From Phycisphaeraceae bacterium (GTDB lineage Bacteria; Planctomycetota; Phycisphaerae; Phycisphaerales; Phycisphaeraceae): DNA of 13,978 nucleotides. Position numbers and translations under genes: made by a program. Below are positions 6,974-13,559 of the stretch, one piece after another. Location: the NCBI GenBank assembly GCA_020850375.1, contig JADZET010000019.1, positions 1 to 13,978 of the forward strand, in the 5' to 3' direction. The notes below the pieces were generated by a model. The model was not told the origin of the DNA and ran no database searches. It saw only the letters and a program-made list of their open reading frames with translations. Every line of letters begins with the position of its first letter. Position 1 is the stretch's first letter.

Positions 6974-8727
6974 GGCGTCGAACTACCTTCCGGCGCGGGG
7001 GAAGGGGCGTTCGTCGATGATTCCGCCGTCTGCTCCGCCCCCTCGGGCGTGTAGGTGATCCCCAGCGCCTTGCAGATCTCTTCGAGCAGCTGATCGACCT
7101 TGAAGGGCTTGAACAGCACCCCCGACAGCCCCTCCTGGCTCGCCCGCACGATCGAGTGATTCGGGTCGTACCCGAACCCCGTCATCAGGATCACCGGCAG
7201 CGCCTCCTTGACCCGCTTGGCCGCCGCGAAGATCTCGTACCCGTTGCGGTAGGGCATCTTGATGTCCGACAGCACCAGGTCGAACGGGCTCTGCTCGAGC
7301 GTGTTGACCGCCTCGTAACCGTCCTTGCAGGTCACGCAGTCCGCCCCGTACTTGGCCAGCACGTCCGCGATCGTCGACCGGATGCTCGCCTCGTCGTCGC
7401 TGATCATCACCCGCCTGCCCGCGAGCACCTGCGGGCATGGCCGCTTGTCGAGCTTGTTCGACCCCAGGATCGTGTTCGGCCCGGCCGCCACGTCCCGCAC
7501 GCTCGTGCGAATGCTCTCGACGTTGTCGATGATCCGCCCCAATCGCTGCCGCATCACGTCGTCGCCGATGTACTCCTCGATCAGCGTCTGCGCCTCGGTG
7601 ATGATGTCGTTCAGCGGCTGCGCCATCTCCTGCACCACGTTGTCCGCCAGCCGGCCCGTCGTCGTGAAACGCTCGACCACCAGCAGGTTCAGGATGTTCA
7701 GCGCCATCGCCACGTTGCGGGCGAAGATCTCCGCGAACTGACGGTCGTCCTCGTTGAACGACCCGATCTGCGAAGACTCGATGTTGTAGACGCCGATCAC
7801 CTTGTCGAAGAGCGTCAGCGGCACCGTCAGCGAGCTCTTGCAGTGCTGCAGCCCCTGCACGTACCGCGGGTCCTTCTCCGTGTCATGGCAGATGTAGCTG
7901 CGCCCCGTCGCCGCCACGTACCCGCTGATCCCGTTGCCCTCCGGCTGCGCGTAGAGGTCGATCTCCAGCGCCTCCTGCGGCAGCCCCTCGCTGATCACCA
8001 CCTCGAGCTTGTTGCTCCGCTTGTCCAACAGGCGAATGGCGAAGTGGTCGAAGTGCATCAGGTCCTTCGAGAACCGAATGACCTTGTCCTGCAACAGCCG
8101 CAGCCGCTGCGGCGGCGTGAGCTTGGCGATCAGCTCGCTCTCGATCCGCGTCAGCTCGCGCCCCGCCGAGTCGATCGCGTCGATCTTCTGCTGCAGCCGA
8201 CGACCGCTCGTCGCGTCCCACACCACCCCCACCACCTGGCTGACGTGCCCCTTCTCGTCGGTCACCGGCGAGGCCATCAGCTCGAAGTACCGGTCGTTGT
8301 GCTGGCAGGTGAACTTGCGGCTGCGCGCCTGCGAGATCTCCCCGATCGGCATCGGCGTGCTGGCGCTGAAGATCGCCCGCGCACGCACGCACAATTGCTT
8401 GACCTGCTCGAAGACCTCCGACGGGAACGCCCGCATCCGCTTGTTCGACCACACGCACCGCCCGTCGGCGTCGACGATCATCACGCCCTCGCCGATGGTG
8501 TTGAGCACCATCGCCGCCTTGTCGCCGACCAGCTCGCGTTCGAGCGGCAGGAAATCGCCGACGTCCGCCAGGATCGCGTGGTAGTCCGTTTTGCGCAGGG
8601 CGTCGATCGCCTGGTCCATGCGCTGGACGACGTCGACTTGGAAGAATTGGCTCAGCGTCTCGGTGGCGGCGCCGGGGCCGGCCACTTTCCCGCTGAGCAC
8701 CAACAGGCGAGGCCTGTTCTGGTCCAT
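6970..8727 (-). CDS. PAS-GAF-pseudo-HisKA-receiver signalling protein
   Basis: 585-residue cytoplasmic protein without membrane segments. Order: an N-terminal receiver-like fold lacking the acidic pocket (about 5-65); a PAS domain (about 72-175, opening MVLNTIGEGVMIVDADGR at 73-90); a coiled linker; a GAF domain (about 205-350, with GNGISGYVAATGRSYI at 264-279 and LTVPLTLFDKVIGVYNIES at 300-318); a two-helix segment like a histidine-kinase dimerisation domain (353-415); and a full receiver (437-555) with acidic pair D444/D445, phospho-acceptor D488 in LSDIKMP, T516 and K540. In the helix, where kinases have the phosphorylated His before E-x-x-x-PL, there is Gln (Q366), and no ATPase domain follows. 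It cannot be a normal histidine kinase. ATG at 8725-8727 is preferred to an upstream TTG. It overlaps rsmB by TTGA. Confidence 0.88.
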   Translation of the reverse strand: MDQNRPRLLVLSGKVAGPGAATETLSQFFQVDVVQRMDQAIDALRKTDYHAILADVGDFLPLERELVGDKAAMVLNTIGEGVMIVDADGRCVWSNKRMRAFPSEVFEQVKQLCVRARAIFSASTPMPIGEISQARSRKFTCQHNDRYFELMASPVTDEKGHVSQVVGVVWDATSGRRLQQKIDAIDSAGRELTRIESELIAKLTPPQRLRLLQDKVIRFSKDLMHFDHFAIRLLDKRSNKLEVVISEGLPQEALEIDLYAQPEGNGISGYVAATGRSYICHDTEKDPRYVQGLQHCKSSLTVPLTLFDKVIGVYNIESSQIGSFNEDDRQFAEIFARNVAMALNILNLLVVERFTTTGRLADNVVQEMAQPLNDIITEAQTLIEEYIGDDVMRQRLGRIIDNVESIRTSVRDVAAGPNTILGSNKLDKRPCPQVLAGRRVMISDDEASIRSTIADVLAKYGADCVTCKDGYEAVNTLEQSPFDLVLSDIKMPYRNGYEIFAAAKRVKEALPVILMTGFGYDPNHSIVRASQEGLSGVLFKPFKVDQLLEEICKALGITYTPEGAEQTAESSTNAPSPAPEGSSTP

Positions 8728-9019
8728 GGATTTCGCCGATCCGTCCCACCCCGGCAACAAAAGTAGATCCGGGAAAGTCTATCGGCTCCTGACGGCTGAT
8801 GTCAACGCCGACGCATCGACGTCGGCCACGGCCCCGGAATTCTAACTATCGTCAAAATCCAGGGTAAGAACCCAGCATTCCTCCCGTTTCCGCCCCGATA
8901 ACGCCCATGCCTAACCACGCATCCTGGAATTGTTCTTAACTCTAGGCTGCCAATCAAGCCATACCATGCAGGACAATTCCTGATCCCACCCACTTCTTAA
9001 CTTCACCCGGCGGGCGTCC
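8728..9019. other. 292-base intergenic region with short repeats
   Basis: No credible gene; a 63-codon minus-strand frame here lacks any feature. Besides the promoter at 8776-8805 it holds an inverted pair, GGAATTGT (8926-8933) and ACAATTCC (8973-8980), 39 bases apart, and a direct repeat TTCTTAAC (8933-8940 and 8994-9001). The section from about 8835 to 9002 is visibly richer in A+T than the flanking genes. It lies between the end of the polyprenyl synthase gene and the start of the signalling gene, so it could hold regulator sites or a degraded small element. Confidence 0.4.
8776..8805 (-). promoter_or_regulatory. Putative sigma70-type promoter of the PAS-GAF-receiver gene and rsmB
   Basis: Read on the minus strand, a perfect -35 TTGACA (8800-8805) is followed after 18 bases by TAGACT (8776-8781, four of six matches to TATAAT). 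Transcription would start near 8769, about 40 bases before the ATG at 8727, and could continue into the overlapping rsmB gene. Confidence 0.45.
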
Positions 9020-10087
9020 CTAGAACGACCGCGTCAGCACCCCCTGGGCCGTCTCCGCCATGAACCCCTGCACCGGCCCGGGAACCCGTCCCAGGCACCC
9101 CTTGGCCTGTTGCACGAGCCGCTGGGCCACCGACTGGGCGTACGCCAGCGAGCCGCTCTGGACGAGCCTGTCCCGCAGCGCCGCCAGCTCCGTCGCCAGC
9201 GGGTGCCCCGCCTCCTGCGGGAACTCCTCGTGCTCGGTCATCAGACGGCCGATCCGCTGGAGCTGTCCGATAACCTGCTGCCGGGGCTTGCCCGCCGCCT
9301 CACACCCGAGCAGGTAGATCACCGGCAGCGTCAGCTTCCCCTTCTCCAGGTCACGCCCCAGCGACTTGCCCACCACCCGCTCCTGCCCCACCAGGTCCAA
9401 CAGGTCGTCCACGATCTGGAACGCCAGCCCCAGGTACTGCCCGTAGTCGTGCAACGCCCGGGCCGTCTCCGCCGACGCCCCCCCCAACTCCGCCCCCAGT
9501 TGGCAGCACGCCCCGCACAGGCTCGCGGTCTTGCGCCGGATGATCTCGAAGTAGGTCGGCTCGTCCAGCCCCCAGTTGTTGCGGTTGGACAACTGCAGCA
9601 GCTCCCCCTCGCAGACCGTGTTGGTCGTCCGCGCGATCTGCCTGCTCACCGCCGGCCGATCCAGGCTCGAGCACAGGTGGTACGCGTGGCTGATCAGATA
9701 ATCCCCCAGGATCACCGCCGCCTCGTTCCCCCGCAGGTGATTGAGCGTTGCCCCCCCCCGCCGCACCTCCGCCTCGTCCAGCACGTCGTCGTGCACCAGC
9801 GTCGCCAGGTGCACCACCTCCACCACCGCCGCCAGCACGTGATGCGTCGCCTCCGCCGGCCGCAGGTCCAGCTCGCCGCCCCCCGTCTCCTGCCTCGCCG
9901 CCAGCCCCGAGATCAGCACCAGCATCGGCCGCAGCATCTTCCCCCGGTACCGCTCGGCATGCGCCACGAGGTCATTGACCGCCGGCAGGTCGCTCAGAAG
10001 CTCCATGACCAGCCGGTTCTGAACCTCCGCCAGGCCGCTCCGCAGCCAATCGGTCATCGCGGTCGTGACGTCGCAGGTCTGTGACAT
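9020..10087 (-). CDS. Long-chain polyprenyl diphosphate synthase
   Basis: 355-residue trans-prenyltransferase that would extend farnesyl or geranylgeranyl diphosphate with isopentenyl diphosphate, most likely to make the side chain of menaquinone or another quinone. The first aspartate-rich motif is LVHDDVLDEAEVRRGG (97-112, DDVLD at 100-104) and the second FQIVDDLLD (223-231); RGKMLRP (48-54) matches the isopentenyl-diphosphate-binding N-terminal GK-x-x-RP motif. The residues four and five places before the first motif are Thr and Ala (T96, A95), small as in IspB-type octaprenyl synthases and unlike the bulky aromatics of farnesyl-type enzymes, which points to a long product; exact chain length cannot be read. 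ATG at 10085-10087; an internal ATG at codon 11 is possible. No ubiquinone or menaquinone genes are adjacent. Confidence 0.92.
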   Translation of the reverse strand: MSQTCDVTTAMTDWLRSGLAEVQNRLVMELLSDLPAVNDLVAHAERYRGKMLRPMLVLISGLAARQETGGGELDLRPAEATHHVLAAVVEVVHLATLVHDDVLDEAEVRRGGATLNHLRGNEAAVILGDYLISHAYHLCSSLDRPAVSRQIARTTNTVCEGELLQLSNRNNWGLDEPTYFEIIRRKTASLCGACCQLGAELGGASAETARALHDYGQYLGLAFQIVDDLLDLVGQERVVGKSLGRDLEKGKLTLPVIYLLGCEAAGKPRQQVIGQLQRIGRLMTEHEEFPQEAGHPLATELAALRDRLVQSGSLAYAQSVAQRLVQQAKGCLGRVPGPVQGFMAETAQGVLTRSF

Positions 10088-10166
10088 TCGGGCGTCCCGC
10101 AGGGTGGATCGTTTTCGGACGTTCGCGGACTTCCGGGGCCGGGCCTACGAGCGGGCCGGGAGGACG

Positions 10167-10195
10167 ATTGTAGAACCCCACCCCCCGACCCACAA
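10167..10195 (-). promoter_or_regulatory. Putative promoter of the polyprenyl diphosphate synthase
   Basis: On the minus strand TTGTGG (10190-10195) is followed after 17 bases by TACAAT (10167-10172, five of six matches to the -10 consensus). Transcription would begin near 10160, leaving a leader of about 70 bases before the ATG at 10087. Confidence 0.45.
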
Positions 10196-10316
10196 AATCT
10201 TTGTTCATGCCTTCCTAACAGAACACCTCCGCGTCCACGACAGACAGCCGCGCCGGCCTCGACGCACCGAGCGCCATCCGGGCATCTGGATAACTGCCCG
10301 CGCCATCAAAAATTAG

Positions 10317-10345
10317 TTGACAACCATCTCCACGGCGCGTAACGT
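10317..10345 (+). promoter_or_regulatory. Putative promoter of the kinase gene cluster
   Basis: A perfect -35 TTGACA (10317-10322) and a weak -10 TAACGT (10340-10345, three of six matches) are separated by 17 bases. Transcription would start near 10352, about 65 bases before the kinase ATG. The weak -10 box could mean activation is needed. Confidence 0.4.
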
Positions 10346-10400
10346 CCCAAACAAATCGGCCCGATGATCCGGACGGAAGCGACGTTTATTCTGACGGGCC

Positions 10401-10408
10401 AGGCGGTG
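10401..10408 (+). promoter_or_regulatory. Ribosome binding site of the kinase gene
   Basis: AGGCGGTG differs from the consensus AGGAGGTG at one base and ends eight bases ahead of the ATG at 10417, which supports that start codon. Confidence 0.5.
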
Positions 10409-10416
10409 AACTTCTG

Positions 10417-11691
10417 ATGGGGGACGTGCCCGAACCCAACCACGATTCTCAGATCGGCCGCGTCCTTGTCGAACGGGGCCTGGTGACCCCACAGGACATC
10501 CAGGCCGTTCGGGAAAAGCAACGCAAGATCTTGGCGGAGAACCCGCAGGCTGACCCCCGACAGGCCAGCCTGACACACCTCCTCATCGCCGAGGGGTATG
10601 TCACGCGCCGCCAGATCGAACGCCTGCTCACCGCCAAGTCCGACGAGTCCGGCCGCCACACCCTCCAGACCCAGCAGCAGATCCCCGGCTACCAGCTCCT
10701 GGGCAAGCTCGGCGCCGGCGCCATGGCCACCGTCTTCAAGGCCCGACAGCTCAGCCTCGACCGCGTCGTCGCCATCAAGATCCTGCCCAAGAAGTACACC
10801 AACAACCCCGAGTTCATCGAACGCTTCTACGGCGAGGGCAAGGCCGCCGCCAAGCTCAACCACGCCAACATCGTCGCCGCACTCGACGTCGGACAGGTCG
10901 GCGACACCCACTACTTCGTCATGGAGTATGTCGAGGGCCGAACCCTCTTCGACGACATCACCGCCGGCAAAAAGTACGACGAACGCGAGGTCCTGGACAT
11001 CATCATCCAGGTCACCCGCGCCCTGAATCACGCCCACAAGGCCGGATTCATCCACCGCGACGTCAAGCCCAAGAACATCATGATCACCGACGACGGCGTC
11101 GTGAAGCTCGCCGATATGGGCCTCGCACGGGCCGTCTCCGACCGCGAGGCCGCCGAGGCCGAGCAGGGCAAGGCCTTCGGAACCCCCTACTATATCGCCC
11201 CCGAGCAGATCCGCGGCGAGCTCGACGTCGACTACCGCGCCGACATCTACAGCCTCGGCGCCACCTTCTATCACCTCGTCACCGGCAAGGTCCCCTTCGA
11301 CGGCCCCAACCCCTCGGCCGTCATGCACAAGCACCTCAAGGCCAAGCTCACACCCCCCGACCAGATCAACCCCAACATCTCCTCGGGCATCTGCGAGATC
11401 ATCGAGGTCTGCATGGCCAAGGACCGCGACAAGCGGTACGCCTCGACCGACGAGCTGCTCGAAGACCTCGAATCCGTCGCCCGCGGTGAGGCCCCCCTCC
11501 AGGCCCGCCGAATGTTCGACCTCGCCTCCCTGGCCTCCCTCGAGTCCAGCCGCGACAAGAAGGACCCCGGCGAGACCGCCCGCCTCCTCCTGGCCAACCG
11601 CTCGATGATCCAGCTCCTGATCTGGACCGCCGCCGCCGGATGGGCCTTCTTCCTCGTCGCCGTCGTCATCCTGGCCATCAAACTCGGCTGA
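10417..11691 (+). CDS. Tail-anchored Hanks-type Ser/Thr protein kinase with GspE/MshE-like N-terminus
   Basis: 424-residue kinase. Residues about 11-75 form two helical repeats (IGRVLVERGLVTPQDIQAV, then LTHLLIAEGYVTRRQIERLL) that resemble the N-terminal domain of type II secretion/pilus ATPases (GspE/MshE). The kinase domain spans about 91-355: glycine loop GKLGAGAMATVF (96-107), VAIK lysine K121, helix-C glutamate E140, HRD at 213-215 in IHRDVKPKN, magnesium motif DMG (233-235) in place of DFG, and APE at 261-263. All catalytic residues are kept, so activity is likely. A single hydrophobic helix at about 399-421 ends three residues from the C-terminus; the enzyme would face the cytoplasm with no outside sensor domain such as PASTA. 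It begins a same-strand series with a thioredoxin-like protein and a lipoprotein. Its substrates are unknown. Confidence 0.93.
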   Translation: MGDVPEPNHDSQIGRVLVERGLVTPQDIQAVREKQRKILAENPQADPRQASLTHLLIAEGYVTRRQIERLLTAKSDESGRHTLQTQQQIPGYQLLGKLGAGAMATVFKARQLSLDRVVAIKILPKKYTNNPEFIERFYGEGKAAAKLNHANIVAALDVGQVGDTHYFVMEYVEGRTLFDDITAGKKYDEREVLDIIIQVTRALNHAHKAGFIHRDVKPKNIMITDDGVVKLADMGLARAVSDREAAEAEQGKAFGTPYYIAPEQIRGELDVDYRADIYSLGATFYHLVTGKVPFDGPNPSAVMHKHLKAKLTPPDQINPNISSGICEIIEVCMAKDRDKRYASTDELLEDLESVARGEAPLQARRMFDLASLASLESSRDKKDPGETARLLLANRSMIQLLIWTAAAGWAFFLVAVVILAIKLG

Positions 11692-11751
11692 CCCTCTCGG
11701 CCCCCGCCTATTATTTTCAGCGCCACCCCCACGCCGACTTCAGGTGCCCCC

Positions 11752-12237
11752 ATGGCCCCGCCGACCGATCCTCTGGACCCCCAGCCAACCCCCAGCAAAC
11801 AGCCGGGCAGCCGCCAGGCGATGCTGGTCCTGGTCATCGCCTTCCTGCTCGTCTTCCTCGGCTGGCGAACCCTCGGCCGCCCCACCGACCGCGTCGCCTG
11901 GGCCCAGGACGTCCAGGCCGTGATGGCCCAGGCCCAGACCCAGAACAAGCCCGTCCTGATGAGCTTCACCGCCGACTGGTGCGGCCCCTGCCAGCAGCTC
12001 AAGGCCCGCGCCTTCTCCCGACCCGAAGTGGCTGAGACGATCAGCCGACTGGTCCTCCCGCTGAAGATTGACCTGACCACCCCCAGCGCCGCAGGCGCCG
12101 AACTCTGCCAGCGGTACCAGATCGAGGGCACCCCCACCCTGCTCCTGCTCGCCCCCGACGGCAGCGAGATCAGCCGCCGCGTCGGCGTCATCGACCCGGA
12201 CGAGTTGGTCGACTGGCTCACGCAACCCCGGGGCTGA
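11752..12237 (+). CDS. Membrane-anchored thioredoxin-like protein
   Basis: 161-residue protein with a proline-rich N-terminus, one hydrophobic helix at about 23-38 and a thioredoxin-fold domain that would lie outside the cytoplasmic membrane. The active site is [11 protein letters not shown] (74-84; C77 and C80) and the cis-proline loop is EGTPTL (125-130, P128). The WCGPC active site is of the thioredoxin type, and the overall layout is like the C-terminal domain of DsbD and related thioredoxin-fold proteins, which suggests a reductase rather than an oxidase in the periplasm. AGGTG at 11742-11746 lies five bases ahead of the ATG at 11752. It follows the kinase gene after 60 bases and is probably in the same transcript. 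The partner proteins are unknown. Confidence 0.9.
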   Translation: MAPPTDPLDPQPTPSKQPGSRQAMLVLVIAFLLVFLGWRTLGRPTDRVAWAQDVQAVMAQAQTQNKPVLMSFTADWCGPCQQLKARAFSRPEVAETISRLVLPLKIDLTTPSAAGAELCQRYQIEGTPTLLLLAPDGSEISRRVGVIDPDELVDWLTQPRG

Positions 12238-12293
12238 CCGCCATAACCGATCGCTCATGGACCGACCGCAACCTCCGGGACCTTACACGGGGC

Positions 12294-12322
12294 TTGACCG
12301 ACCCCGCGAGCCGGTTGATACT
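12294..12322 (+). promoter_or_regulatory. Putative promoter before the lipoprotein gene
   Basis: TTGACC (12294-12299, five of six) and GATACT (12317-12322, four of six) are separated by exactly 17 bases in the 165-base gap after the thioredoxin-like gene. Transcription would begin near 12329 and serve the lipoprotein gene and possibly purH. Confidence 0.4.
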
Positions 12323-12402
12323 TGGCTCTCCTGGCCCGCCCGCCCGGGACGGACCATCCCCCTTGACGGCTCTGTTCCCCCCAAGCGCTCGGAGTGACGC
12401 TG

Positions 12403-13521
12403 ATGAAACGTCTTTTAGGTCAGGACCTGCTGCGGTCCCTGGCGACGCTGGGCCTCTTGCTCTGCCTGTCCGCCTGCCAGAAGCCCGCCGACCCCTTCCG
12501 CACCGGCCTGGTCTATCCCCTCGACGCCCGACGCCTGGGCTACACCAAGGTCTGGCGCGTCGACCTCAACCTCCCCGGCAAGGCACGCCTCCGCTCCGCG
12601 GAGCTCCTCGGCGACCTGCTCCTGACCGTCGAGGTCCCGAGCAACCTCGTCACCGCCCTGCGGGCCCAGGACGGCAAGGTCCTCTGGACACGCCAGGTCG
12701 GCGAACGCGGCCAGGAGATCTTCACCCCCACACGGCAGGGCGACAGGATCCTGGTCAACACCGAGACCCACCTGGCCATCCTCGACGCCTTCACCGGACG
12801 GCCGCTCCAGACCAACCCCCTCGAATACGTCGTCATCACCGCCCCGGTCGTCCACGGACCCCTGGCCATCTTCGCCTCCGCCGAAGGCCGCGTCTTCGCC
12901 CAGCGGATCGACTCCGGACAGCTCGCCTGGTCCTACCAGATGCCCGCCGGCGTCCGCATGCGCCCCGCCGTCTATGGCAACGACGTCCTGATCGCCGACA
13001 TCACCGGCTTCTACAAGATGCTCGACGCCAACACCGGCCAGCCCCACTGGTCCGGCCGAAGCTTCGCACCCAACTCCCAGCCCATCCTCACCGAGTACGG
13101 CCCGTTCATCGCCAGCCAGGACACCTTCCTCTACGCCCTGGACTCCGCCACCGGCAAGGACCGCTGGCAGTACGCCGCCACCACCCCCCTGCACCAGCCC
13201 CCCGCCCTCGTCGGCTCTGTCCTCTACCAGACCCTGGGCTCTCGCGGCCTCGTCGCCCTGGACCCGGCCACCGGCAAGCTCCTCTGGCAGTCCAAGGACC
13301 CCGCCACACCCATCACCCAGGTCGGCGACGCCCTGGTCCTCTACGTCCGCCCGCGCCTCGAACTCGTCGACGCCGCCACCGGACGCCCGCGATCCGCCAC
13401 CCTCAGCCGCAACATCGACAAGGCCCTCGCCCTGCCCGACGGCTCACTGGTCCTGATCTCCAACCGCGGCGCCATCGAGTGCCTCCAGCCCCACGCCGTG
13501 CCGACCACCCCCACCGAATAA
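12403..13521 (+). CDS. PQQ-repeat beta-propeller lipoprotein (BamB-like)
   Basis: 372-residue secreted lipoprotein. The signal peptide has a short basic start (MKRLLGQ), a hydrophobic core and the lipobox LSAC, so C25 would be lipidated. The rest carries blades of the PQQ/WD-like type, marked by the recurring pattern D-x-x-x-G-x-x-x-[41 protein letters not shown] and [10 protein letters not shown], plus less regular copies. Such propellers are scaffolds; the best-known lipoprotein relative, BamB, serves outer-membrane protein assembly. No PQQ-dehydrogenase catalytic features are apparent. I prefer the ATG at 12403, with GGAG eight bases before it (12391-12394), over the in-frame GTG at 12394. 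It ends 38 bases before purH. Confidence 0.88.
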   Translation: MKRLLGQDLLRSLATLGLLLCLSACQKPADPFRTGLVYPLDARRLGYTKVWRVDLNLPGKARLRSAELLGDLLLTVEVPSNLVTALRAQDGKVLWTRQVGERGQEIFTPTRQGDRILVNTETHLAILDAFTGRPLQTNPLEYVVITAPVVHGPLAIFASAEGRVFAQRIDSGQLAWSYQMPAGVRMRPAVYGNDVLIADITGFYKMLDANTGQPHWSGRSFAPNSQPILTEYGPFIASQDTFLYALDSATGKDRWQYAATTPLHQPPALVGSVLYQTLGSRGLVALDPATGKLLWQSKDPATPITQVGDALVLYVRPRLELVDAATGRPRSATLSRNIDKALALPDGSLVLISNRGAIECLQPHAVPTTPTE

Positions 13522-13559
13522 CCTCACGTCACCCCCTCCCTCACCGCCCGAGCGAGCCC

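Larger units (their letters stand above)
10088..10416. other. 329-base divergent intergenic region
   Basis: The region separates the minus-strand polyprenyl synthase from the plus-strand kinase gene and contains no gene I can support. It holds one candidate promoter for each direction (10167-10195 on the minus strand, 10317-10345 on the plus strand) about 120 bases apart, so the two transcripts would not overlap. I see no riboswitch-like structure or strong hairpin in it. Confidence 0.5.

Noticed and set aside
7156..8766. 536-codon frame on the + strand
   Set aside because: It is antisense to the PAS-GAF-receiver gene, has low-complexity Arg/Val/Leu/His composition and no recognisable motif.
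8802..8993. 63-codon minus-strand frame in the intergenic gap
   Set aside because: No motif, no ribosome site, and it overlaps the candidate -35 box at 8800-8805.
9110..10084. 324-codon + strand frame
   Set aside because: It lies opposite the polyprenyl diphosphate synthase and has the Arg/Gln/His-rich make-up of a shadow frame.
10306..11334. 342-codon minus-strand frame with a Gly/Val/Asp-rich product
   Set aside because: It is antisense to the kinase gene, whose catalytic motifs are intact. The GlyAspVal-rich product is the usual mirror of a high-GC gene.
12362..12367. Second -35-like TTGACG before the lipoprotein gene
   Set aside because: No acceptable -10 hexamer lies 16-18 bases downstream, and the site would be too close to the start codon.
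12415..13194. 259-codon minus-strand frame rich in Gly and Val
   Set aside because: It is antisense to the lipoprotein gene, which has a clear lipobox and propeller repeats.
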